Source: Methylotenera sp.
GTDB lineage: Bacteria > Pseudomonadota > Gammaproteobacteria > Burkholderiales > Methylophilaceae
DNA length: 6,660 bases
Direction of reading: 5' to 3'
NCBI GenBank assembly: GCA_013816325.1
Contig: JACDEP010000122.1
Location: 1 to 6,660 of the forward strand
Made by a program: the position numbers and the translations under genes. A model generated the notes under the pieces. That model saw only the letters and a list, made by a program, of their open reading frames with translations. It made no database searches and was not told where the DNA came from. Below, one piece after another: positions 1 to 6,325 of the stretch. Numbering within the stretch: the stretch's first letter is position 1; each line of letters starts with the position of its first letter.

Positions 1-571
1 ACTGTATGGTTTCCGGCCTCGATGCAGTGGTAATAACCTGCAAACCAGCTATTTTTTTTGCCAGTTGAATTGCAATAGAACCAACACCGCCCGCACCACC
101 AATAATCAAGATGCTTTTATCTAGGTTCTTAGCGGGGTCTTCAACGATACCCAATCTATCGAATAAACATTCCCACGCAGTCACTGAAGTCAGCGGTAGC
201 GCAGCCCCCTGCTCCATGGTCAGCGTCTGGGGCATATGCCCCACGAGGCGCTCATCTACCAATTGGTATTCGGCATTGGTGCCGCTGCGATTTAGCTCCC
301 CAGCGTAAAACACCTTATCGCCGACATTGAACAAACTGGCTTCAGAGCCTGCATCTATAACAATACCTGCGCCATCCCACCCTAAAACTTTGGGAACATC
401 CTCTACCTTATCTTTCGGTTTGCGAATCTTAGTATCAATCGGGTTCACAGCAATCGCATGGATATTAACCAGCAAATCTCGGCCTATTGGCTTCGGAATA
501 TCTATTTCGAAATCCATCAGCGAAGCGGGATCTTCAATGGGCAAATAATGTGTAAGACCGATGGCTTTCAT
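1..571 (-). CDS. Zinc-independent MDR oxidoreductase (quinone reductase / alcohol dehydrogenase-like), N-terminal 190 residues
   Basis: This is a medium-chain dehydrogenase/reductase that probably reduces quinones or activated alkenes/carbonyls with NADPH in the cytoplasm. Visible features are the N-terminal GroES-like fold with AVNPIDTKIR (residues 41-50) and LGWDGAGIV (63-71), followed by the Rossmann nucleotide loop GGAGGVGS (158-165) and then TASR (181-184). The basic residue after the second strand favours NADPH. The catalytic zinc ligands of true alcohol dehydrogenases are absent, as in the quinone oxidoreductase branch, even though this subgroup is often labelled 'zinc-type alcohol dehydrogenase-like'. 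The ATG at 571-569 is chosen because AAGGA (581-577) lies 5 nt upstream. The gene is cut by the left edge; relatives are about 335-340 aa, so roughly 150 residues are missing. It diverges from the helicase gene, and its leader contains a repeat array that likely regulates it. The physiological substrate cannot be named. Confidence 0.88.
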   Translation of the reverse strand, partial: MKAIGLTHYLPIEDPASLMDFEIDIPKPIGRDLLVNIHAIAVNPIDTKIRKPKDKVEDVPKVLGWDGAGIVIDAGSEASLFNVGDKVFYAGELNRSGTNAEYQLVDERLVGHMPQTLTMEQGAALPLTSVTAWECLFDRLGIVEDPAKNLDKSILIIGGAGGVGSIAIQLAKKIAGLQVITTASRPETIQ

Positions 572-584
572 ATGCATCCTTTTA

Positions 585-649
585 ACTAAGTAAATTATTG
601 ACTAAGTAAATTATTAACTAAGTAAAATTATTGACTTAGCAAATTATTT
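585..649. repeat. Four tandem 16-17 bp repeats in the divergent promoter region (probable operator array)
   Basis: Units lie at 585-600, 601-616, 617-633 and 634-649. The first two differ only at their last base (ACTAAGTAAATTATTG versus a final A), the third carries one extra A, and the fourth starts ACTTAGC. Each unit opens with ACTAAGT or a variant, an odd palindrome with ACT/AGT arms; with flanking bases it approximates TTNACTNAGTNAA. The array fills most of the gap between the oxidoreductase and the helicase and ends 8 bp before the oxidoreductase ribosome binding site. Spacing of about 1.5 helical turns fits cooperative binding by a dimeric regulator. HxlR- and MarR-type repressors often control such oxidoreductases, but no regulator gene is in the window, so the identity of the binder is a guess. 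A neutral microsatellite-like duplication is the alternative. Confidence 0.7.
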
Positions 650-658
650 TTTAAGAAT
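631..658 (+). promoter_or_regulatory. Possible sigma-70 promoter for the helicase, overlapping the repeat array
   Basis: TTGACT at 631-636 (five of six to the -35 consensus) is followed after 16 bp by AAGAAT at 653-658, a weak -10. The start codon follows at 692. The -35 hexamer lies across the junction of repeat units 3 and 4, so a protein bound to the array would block it. The whole region is AT-rich, which makes chance matches likely. Confidence 0.3.
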
Positions 659-691
659 ATGACACCTAATATACACAACATTTTATAGCCA

Positions 692-2269
692 ATGTTGCCA
701 TCTTGCGTTACATTCAACGCTATGCAGAATGGCTCTTCCGAACAATCCAACGCCCAATACAGCAGCGCTTACTCAAACCAATTTCCGCTGGCTCGCAGTT
801 TACAACGTCACCATCATTTTTACCTGGGGCCGACCAATTCCGGCAAAACTTACCATGCTTTAATAGCACTGGAAAAAGCCAGCTCCGGCATTTACCTGGC
901 GCCTTTACGATTGCTAGCCATGGAAATTCGCGACCGCTTGGTAGCGGCTGGCGTGCCTTGCAATTTAATCACTGGTGAAGAACGCGTGCTAATGCCGGGT
1001 GCACAACATACCGCTTCTACCATTGAAATGATGAATCCGGCAAAACAAGTCGCGGTTGCCGTGATTGACGAGATACAGATGCTGCAAGACCCAGACCGCG
1101 GTTCTGCCTGGACGGCAGCGTTGATTGGCGTACCAGCCAGTCAGGTATATATCTGCGGTGCGAATGCAGTCACAGAGCCATGTATCAAAGCTCTAGAATC
1201 ATTAGGTGAAACCTACGATATCACTCACACTGAACGCCTCACGCCGCTCATCGTGGAACATGAAAGCCTGTGTGGAAAGCGTTATAGCAAACAAAAACTG
1301 AAATCCAAGCTAAAAAAAGGCGATGCTGTTATCGCCTTTAGCCGTAAAGACGTGCTGACTTTATCAGCGCGTTTTCGGCAATGGGGGTTTAGCGTGGCCA
1401 GCATTTACGGCGCCCTTTAGCCCGAAGTGCGTCGAACAGAATCCAAACGCTTCTGTAATGGCGAAGCAGATATTCTGGTTGCTACCGACGCCATCGGTAT
1501 GGGCCTAAACTTGACCATACGCCGTGTGATATTTTCCTCCACACATAAGTTTGATGGCGTGGCTTCAAGATTATTAAATGCAACGGAAGTCCGCCAGATT
1601 GCTGGGCGCGCTGGCAGGTTTGGCATTTATCCCACTGGCTATGTCAACGTGCTGGAAGATGACGAGCTCATTCATATTGAGCACATGCTCAGCACTGACG
1701 ACCGTTCTGATTTGACCAAATTACCTATCGGGTTCAGCTTTAACGATGTGGAAAAAACCAGTCAGCAACTGCATACCCGTAAGATTGCGGAAGTACTGAG
1801 TTATATTCAAGAGCGTAGTCAGTTTAACCATGCCTTATTTACTTCAGAATCCTTAGGCACGCAAATCTCGCAGGCCTTGTTAGTAGATGCTTTTGCGCCG
1901 GCGATGTCACTCAAAGATAAGTATATTTTTGTTTGCGCGCCCATCTCGTTAAACGTGGCGTTTGAAAAAGACTATTACCTGCTATGCCTAAAAAGCGTAG
2001 CCACCTCACAAATGCGGCATCTTCCCATAGCACCCACTTGGCTGGCAGTTCAAAGCCCCAAGCATCTGGAAGCTGCTGAACTGTTATCACGCAACCTTAG
2101 TTTGTATGCTTGGCTAGGATTTAAATTCCCACAGATTTTTGTAGACAATGACAAAGTAGTGGAGTTGCGGCAACGTATTAGTCGCTATATTGAAAGTGCT
2201 TTGCTTACTCAAGCTGGGTATGGCGATACCGCGAGGGAAGTCGACCATTTAATGATCAAGAGAAGATAA
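692..2269 (+). pseudogene. SUV3-like superfamily 2 RNA helicase interrupted by an in-frame TAG
   Basis: Read through, the frame gives a 525-codon ATP-dependent RNA helicase related to mitochondrial SUV3, a family linked to RNA unwinding and decay. Codons 1-242 carry motif I GPTNSGKT (46-53), motif Ia LAPLRLLAMEI (69-79), LITGEER (92-98), the DEIQ box (126-129) and ICGA (154-157). Codon 243 (1418-1420) is TAG within SIYGAL-stop-PEVRR; relatives typically have Ser here, so a single TCG-to-TAG change explains it. The same frame then continues with DILVATDAIGMGLNL (260-274), motif VI QIAGRAGRFG (302-311) and a SUV3-type C-terminal region ending at TAA 2267-2269. A truncated product would lack the second RecA lobe and should be inactive. 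A GTG at 1427 could restart translation, but no ribosome binding site is seen. The start is uncertain: ATG 692 or ATG 722, neither with a clear Shine-Dalgarno. Conservation on both sides suggests a recent mutation, suppression or a sequencing error. The convergent gap after the gene shows no GC-rich hairpin terminator. Confidence 0.85.
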
Positions 2270-2351
2270 GTCAAAAGACACAGATACTAAAATAAAATCA
2301 ATGGCTTATATAGAATTAAAGTGTTTTAAGTTAGGGTATTTAATTGTTAGC

Positions 2352-4169
2352 TTAAGCGCGGTTTTCAAAAAAGCTATCAAAATTAGCAGCATGCATAGGT
2401 TTGTTAATAAAGTAACCTTGCGCTACGGCACAATGATGAGCAATTAAAAAGTCTAACTGAGCGCGGGTTTCCACCCCTTCTGCTACCACTGTATGTTTGA
2501 GGTTTTTGCCTAATCCAATAACTGCATCTACGATAATATTATTATCAGCATCGGGTTTTATGCCCGCAACGAACGATTGATCAATTTTGAGCGTATCTAC
2601 GGGAAATTGTTTTAAATAGCTCAAGCTGGAATAACCTGTGCCAAAGTCATCTATGGCTACTCTTACTCCCAGCGCTTTTAATTGCTCCAGCATGGCCATG
2701 GTGGCTTCGGTATTCTTCATTAACACGGTTTCGGTCAACTCTAATTCAAGATAATGCGGTGCCAGGCCTACGCTAGTCAGCACCTGGCTAGCATAAGTAA
2801 AGAAATCTTCTTTTTCCAGCTCCATGGCAGAAATGTTGACTGAAATACTTTGAAAATTACGCCCAATATCTAACCAGGATTTAAGCTGTAAACACGCTTG
2901 CTGCAATACCCAGCGACCAATAGGCACAATGGCACCACATTCTTCGGCGATGGACAAAAAGGCAACCGGATCAAGCAAACCGCGGCTGGGATGATGCCAA
3001 CGAATCAGCGCCTCAACACCAATAATATCACTCGTGTGCAAATCAACCTGCGCTTGATAATAAAGTTCAAACTCGTCATTTTTTAAGGCGCGTTGCAGAT
3101 CGCCTTCAATACGTTGCCGCTCAATTACACGGTAATTCATTTCTTTTTTAAAGAAGTGATACCGACCTCGCCCGCCATTTTTGGCATCGTACATGGCCAC
3201 ATCCGCGTTGCGAATCAGCGTTTCTGCATCTTCACCATCATCCGGGAACAAACTTATACCGATGGTAACGCCAATATAAACCTCATGTTCTGCAATCAGA
3301 TATGGGTCAGTAATGGACTTACAAATTTTGTCGGCGAAAATAGAGACCGCCTGTTCATCGTCAATTTCGGAAATAAGCACCACAAACTCGTCACCACCTT
3401 GCCGGCTAACGGTATCGGTAGCGCGAATAGAGCTACGCAGGCGCTCTGCAACTTGTTGTAAGAGATTGTCGCCAACGGCGTGACCTAATGAATCATTGAT
3501 CGTTTTGAACCTGTCTAAATCCAGAAATAACAAGGCCACACGTTTGCCATGCCGCTGGGCGACGGCCATGGATTGAGAAAGCCGTTCATGTAATAGCATA
3601 CGGTTTGGCAAATCCGTTAAAAAATCATGATGCGCCATGTGGCTCATGCGGTTTTTTGCCAGCATGACTTCATCAGCAAGTGATTGGGATTTTAATGTGG
3701 TAATCACCAATTGTTCATTGGCTTGTAGCAATTTTTCCATATGGCTTTCAAGCGCAGCTTTCATCTCATCTGCTTCTTCAAAAGTTTTTTCCCGTGAGCT
3801 CACTACTTTTTCACGTCTATGAACCAACTGGTCTTTTAATTGAATGGACTCTTCACGTCTATCCGCGACCAGTTCACGTCTATCCGCGACCAGTTCTCTT
3901 GCATCGGCCGAATGTTCACGTAAGTCGGCCGTTTGTTCTCTTTTTTCAGTCGTTAAGGCTTGATGCTCTGCGGCATCATTGTTATCGCCTACAAGCTTTG
4001 GAGTGCGCGATATTTTTTTAGGGCGGATTATTTTTTGTTGCGAGGTTGATTTTTTTACTTTGGCAGATACAGATTTATCAGAAGCTGGCTTTTGGTTGTT
4101 ATGAACTAATGATGATGACGAGAGATCTGGCGGGGGTTTTGTTCGCTGATCTCTAATCTTTTTCATCAT
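2352..4169 (-). CDS. GGDEF-EAL cyclic-di-GMP cyclase/phosphodiesterase with repeat-built helical N-terminus
   Basis: This 605-aa protein should make and/or degrade cyclic-di-GMP in the cytoplasm. Residues 1-65 are basic, polar and probably disordered. Residues 72-127 are eight 7-residue helical repeats, continuing as a predicted coiled coil to about 175. The GGDEF domain (about 178-342) has an intact active site GGDEF (258-262) and a product-inhibition I-site RATD (249-252). The EAL domain (about 350-600) keeps EAL (386-388), ISVNIS (442-447), ELTET (477-481), DDFGTGYSSL (507-516), K528 and EGVET (564-568), so both activities look possible. There is no transmembrane segment and no PAS, GAF or receiver domain. 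It is the last gene of the operon, 3 nt after the KaiC-like stop codon. GGAG (4180-4177), inside the end of that gene, serves ATG 4169 (7 nt) or the adjacent ATG 4166. Control through partner proteins is inferred from this missing sensor and the tight linkage. Confidence 0.93.
   Translation of the reverse strand: MMKKIRDQRTKPPPDLSSSSLVHNNQKPASDKSVSAKVKKSTSQQKIIRPKKISRTPKLVGDNNDAAEHQALTTEKREQTADLREHSADARELVADRRELVADRREESIQLKDQLVHRREKVVSSREKTFEEADEMKAALESHMEKLLQANEQLVITTLKSQSLADEVMLAKNRMSHMAHHDFLTDLPNRMLLHERLSQSMAVAQRHGKRVALLFLDLDRFKTINDSLGHAVGDNLLQQVAERLRSSIRATDTVSRQGGDEFVVLISEIDDEQAVSIFADKICKSITDPYLIAEHEVYIGVTIGISLFPDDGEDAETLIRNADVAMYDAKNGGRGRYHFFKKEMNYRVIERQRIEGDLQRALKNDEFELYYQAQVDLHTSDIIGVEALIRWHHPSRGLLDPVAFLSIAEECGAIVPIGRWVLQQACLQLKSWLDIGRNFQSISVNISAMELEKEDFFTYASQVLTSVGLAPHYLELELTETVLMKNTEATMAMLEQLKALGVRVAIDDFGTGYSSLSYLKQFPVDTLKIDQSFVAGIKPDADNNIIVDAVIGLGKNLKHTVVAEGVETRAQLDFLIAHHCAVAQGYFINKPMHAANFDSFFENRA
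3789..3956 (-). repeat. 21-bp tandem repeat array (8 units) encoding helical heptads
   Basis: Eight in-phase 21-bp units lie inside the GGDEF-EAL gene. They encode residues 72-127 as 7-residue blocks such as QTADLRE, HSADARE and LVADRRE, nearly all ending in Arg-Glu. The units at 3852-3872 and 3873-3893 are identical at all 21 bases, both encoding LVADRRE, and the others are diverged. This points to growth by duplication, with at least one recent event. Because each unit is a whole number of codons, copy-number change would lengthen or shorten the helix without a frameshift. Confidence 0.9.
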
Positions 4170-4172
4170 TGG

Positions 4173-5657
4173 TTAACTCCATTGAGTGGTGACTCCAAAA
4201 TTAACGGGCTGTCCGGTTAAAATGCTTTGGTAGCCGATTGAACGCTCGTCTACGATTACGCAGTCATGACCGATAGTAAAGAAGCGGATATCTTTGCTAT
4301 GTTCACTAGCACGAACTTTTACGACCGAGATTACGCGTTTAAATTCCCCAGCAATTTCAACATAACGTAGCAATACGATTGAATCTGCCAAAAATGCATT
4401 ACCGTATGAACTAAAGCGCAATTCGGTATAGCGGTCTTCCAGTTCTGCCGTCATCAATACAGTCACGCCCATGCTGGTTAACACAGCTACCATTCGGTAC
4501 AGTGACTCCCTGAAATCTTCACGGAATACCGGTGCCAAAGCCAACTCAAAGCCTGATAATGAATCTATCACCACACGTTTTGCCTGCATGCTTTTGATCA
4601 TGGCGACCAGATTATGCAAGGTTTCGTCTATGGATAAATCGAGTGAGCGTGTATCAATCAAGCCTACCTTGCCGCTTTTTACCAATTTATTTAATTGCTG
4701 GCTCAGCAATTGATTCGGGCTTTTTTCAAATGCGGCAATAACGCCAGGCTCGCCCATTCTCACACCTTCTGCTAGAAACTGTGTGGCAATAATACTTTTG
4801 CCAGAACCGGATGGACCGACAAGCAGTAAAGAATAAGCAACCGGTAGCCCACCGCCCATCATCTTATCAAGTGCAGGTACACCCATTGAAAGACGCTTGT
4901 CACCGGGAAAGTGAATATTCGCCTCTTGACCCCAAGCACCAGGCGGTAATATAGTCCGTGGGAAAATCTCAACGCCATCATTGCCGATACGCAGCGTATG
5001 TAAACCCGCGCTTTGGGCTTGCCCACGCATTTTAACGATTTGAATCTTACGTACCATGGCATCACGGTGTACTTGCTGTGACACCCAGATGATGCCATCT
5101 GCTACCGTAAAAACCGGACTTGAATCTTTTTCTGGCAACTGATATTCACCAATAAGAAAAGTGGTGGCTTGCCAGCTAGTCATGCGCATGGCTAATTGCT
5201 GTACGAAATTCTGCAATTTGGATGGCATATGGCCGACATTGGTAGCAGCCTCGATTATCGAACGGAAAGAATCTACAAATACCATGCTGGGTTTATGCTT
5301 TTCTACCTCCTCTACAATACGCTCCAACACCCGGTCAAAATCACCACCGACTATTTCTTCAGATAAATTAATGTGGAAAATACTTTTGCCGATTTTTTTA
5401 CTATCGAAGAACGAAAATTGCTGCTGGTAACGCAACATCTTTAAAGACGGCTCACCCAGCACAGTAAAATAGATTGCAGGATGTTTTTCACTAGCATGCG
5501 CAAACATGATTTGATGCGCAAGCGTTGTTTTACCACTACCTGGGCTACCCGCAATGATGTTAAAAGAGAATTCCGGCATTCCACCGCCAAGTAGATTATC
5601 TAAACCGGCTACCCCGGTTTCTAGGCGTTTAATGACTACGTTTTTGTTTTTATTCAT
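4173..5657 (-). CDS. KaiC-like double-domain RecA-fold ATPase (non-clock type)
   Basis: This 494-aa cytoplasmic ATPase has two tandem KaiC/RadA-like domains, close in length to cyanobacterial KaiC (about 519 aa). Domain 1 has Walker A GSPGSGKTT (37-45) and Walker B MVFVDS (125-130). Domain 2 has Walker A GPSGSGKS (281-288) and Walker B RVVIDS (361-366). Where KaiC has paired catalytic glutamates, there is a single Glu per domain: E69 (LGEP) and E311 (FEKS). The stretch LADSIVLLRYVEIAGEF aligns with the end of KaiC domain II, but the Ser/Thr autophosphorylation pair appears to be Ala421-Phe422. It is therefore probably a signalling ATPase, likely hexameric by family analogy, rather than a clock oscillator. 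No kaiA or kaiB is seen in the window. ATG 5657-5655 overlaps the end of the upstream gene by 8 bp; AAGGA (5671-5667) lies 9 nt upstream, suggesting translational coupling. Databases often name such proteins 'circadian clock protein KaiC', which would overstate the evidence. Confidence 0.92.
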   Translation of the reverse strand: MNKNKNVVIKRLETGVAGLDNLLGGGMPEFSFNIIAGSPGSGKTTLAHQIMFAHASEKHPAIYFTVLGEPSLKMLRYQQQFSFFDSKKIGKSIFHINLSEEIVGGDFDRVLERIVEEVEKHKPSMVFVDSFRSIIEAATNVGHMPSKLQNFVQQLAMRMTSWQATTFLIGEYQLPEKDSSPVFTVADGIIWVSQQVHRDAMVRKIQIVKMRGQAQSAGLHTLRIGNDGVEIFPRTILPPGAWGQEANIHFPGDKRLSMGVPALDKMMGGGLPVAYSLLLVGPSGSGKSIIATQFLAEGVRMGEPGVIAAFEKSPNQLLSQQLNKLVKSGKVGLIDTRSLDLSIDETLHNLVAMIKSMQAKRVVIDSLSGFELALAPVFREDFRESLYRMVAVLTSMGVTVLMTAELEDRYTELRFSSYGNAFLADSIVLLRYVEIAGEFKRVISVVKVRASEHSKDIRFFTIGHDCVIVDERSIGYQSILTGQPVNFGVTTQWS

Positions 5658-6063
5658 GATGGAAAGTCCTTGCTAATATTACCGGCGCTGCATCGCCCCA
5701 TGCAGCATGTAAAATGCTAGTGGTTAAAGGCTCACCTATTAGTAAGGTAAGAATGTCTATAAAACTGCATAGTAAAGCTTCACTGCCTTTACTAGACTTC
5801 GTGATGGACTGTTTTCGCAAGCAGTCGCTGAGGGCGTCAAACCTCGATGCAGCAGGGTCCAGAACTTGCGGCGCAGGTAGCCATTCAAATTTAGTCCGGG
5901 CTAGGAATAAACTTCGGGCGTACAACATGGCAAAACCATCGTTGCCGATAATAGGTATTAACTGATCGGCAAGTTTTGTCCATAATATGATCGTGTTTTG
6001 TATAATCAATGGGTTGCTTGGTGATAGGGCTAATTTTGGATGAGGAACCACATTACCAGCCAT
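5650..6063 (-). CDS. Small helical protein of unknown function, first gene of the KaiC-like/c-di-GMP operon
   Basis: I do not recognise a named family for this 137-aa protein. It appears all-helical and soluble, with no signal peptide or convincing membrane segment. Residues 20-58 form an amphipathic region containing LIPIIGNDGF (35-44) and a conserved-looking YARSL (48-52). Residues 70-95 are polar. Residues 97-122 form a second helical region with LTLLIGEPLT (105-114). The two regions share an L-x-x-(L/I)-I-G pattern followed by a helix, hinting at an internal duplication. The start at 6063 is chosen because AAAGGA lies 7 nt upstream; an in-frame ATG at 6111 would add 16 residues but has no clear ribosome binding site. 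The stop TAA (5652-5650) lies within the first codons of the KaiC-like gene, so the two are probably translationally coupled. By position it could be a partner or regulator of the ATPase or of the GGDEF-EAL protein, which is inference only. It is not KaiB by sequence, as it lacks a thioredoxin-like pattern. Confidence 0.82.
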   Translation of the reverse strand: MAGNVVPHPKLALSPSNPLIIQNTIILWTKLADQLIPIIGNDGFAMLYARSLFLARTKFEWLPAPQVLDPAASRFDALSDCLRKQSITKSSKGSEALLCSFIDILTLLIGEPLTTSILHAAWGDAAPVILARTFHHE

Positions 6064-6070
6064 TAAAATT

Positions 6071-6076
6071 TCCTTT
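6071..6076 (-). promoter_or_regulatory. Ribosome binding site that sets the start of the 137-aa protein
   Basis: On the minus strand AAAGGA (6076-6071) sits 7 nt before ATG 6063-6061, ideal Shine-Dalgarno spacing. This favours the 137-aa form over a 153-aa form starting at 6111. Confidence 0.7.
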
Positions 6077-6120
6077 GAGAAGCATAGAATTATTTCAATC
6101 GGCGCTCTCATGATTATTTG

Positions 6121-6146
6121 GGATTACATAATCCTACTCATTGAGT
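6121..6146. promoter_or_regulatory. Two adjacent palindromes upstream of the signalling operon
   Basis: GGATTACATAATCC (6121-6134) has perfect 6-bp arms around a 2-bp centre. ACTCATTGAGT (6136-6146) has perfect 5-bp arms around one base. They lie 58-83 bp upstream of the first operon start codon. A minus-strand TATACT (6171-6166) just upstream could be a -10 element, but no good -35 sits at the right distance, so the promoter is not located. As RNA, the first palindrome could form only a weak 5-bp hairpin with a 4-nt loop. The palindromes may be operators, but short palindromes in AT-rich DNA also occur by chance. The rest of 6064-6325 shows no gene and no clear terminator for the amidase. 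Confidence 0.35.
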
Positions 6147-6325
6147 GTATACCCTTTGACCGAATAGTATAGGTTTATATTTAATTATTTAGAATCAATA
6201 ATATCACCACAGTGAGGCAACTGAGATAGGCACAAGTTTGGAAGCACCAAAGAAAAACGTATGGGTACCTCATTCAATTGATCTTTTAAGACTGGATTTT
6301 TATAAAATGCTGAGGCGAAGCGTAT

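Noticed and set aside
585..649. CRISPR array
   Set aside because: The units are contiguous with no unique spacers, only 16-17 bp long, and lie in a promoter gap with no cas genes.
703..978. 91-codon plus-strand frame near the helicase start, considered as a frameshifted N-terminus
   Set aside because: The helicase motifs from GPTNSGKT onward lie in the frame starting at 692, and this frame shows no family sequence.
2270..2351. Possible bidirectional terminator between convergent genes
   Set aside because: Only a short GCTTAAGC palindrome (2350-2357) and AT-rich DNA are present; there is no GC-rich stem followed by a T-run on either strand.
3093..3461. 122-codon plus-strand open frame
   Set aside because: It is antisense to the conserved GGDEF/EAL region of a well-supported gene, has no recognisable motif, and fits a shadow frame.
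3794..4021. Plus-strand frame with a repeated HVYPRPV peptide
   Set aside because: The repeat is the antisense reading of the 21-bp array in the GGDEF-EAL gene, not a separate protein.
5714..5965. 83-codon plus-strand open frame
   Set aside because: It is antisense to the 137-aa gene, which has a good ribosome binding site and tight operon linkage; the opposite frame shows no protein-like features.
6240..6325. Terminator after the amidase gene
   Set aside because: The only pairing found (GCT/AGC near 6310-6322 before a T-rich stretch) has a 3-bp stem, too weak to call.
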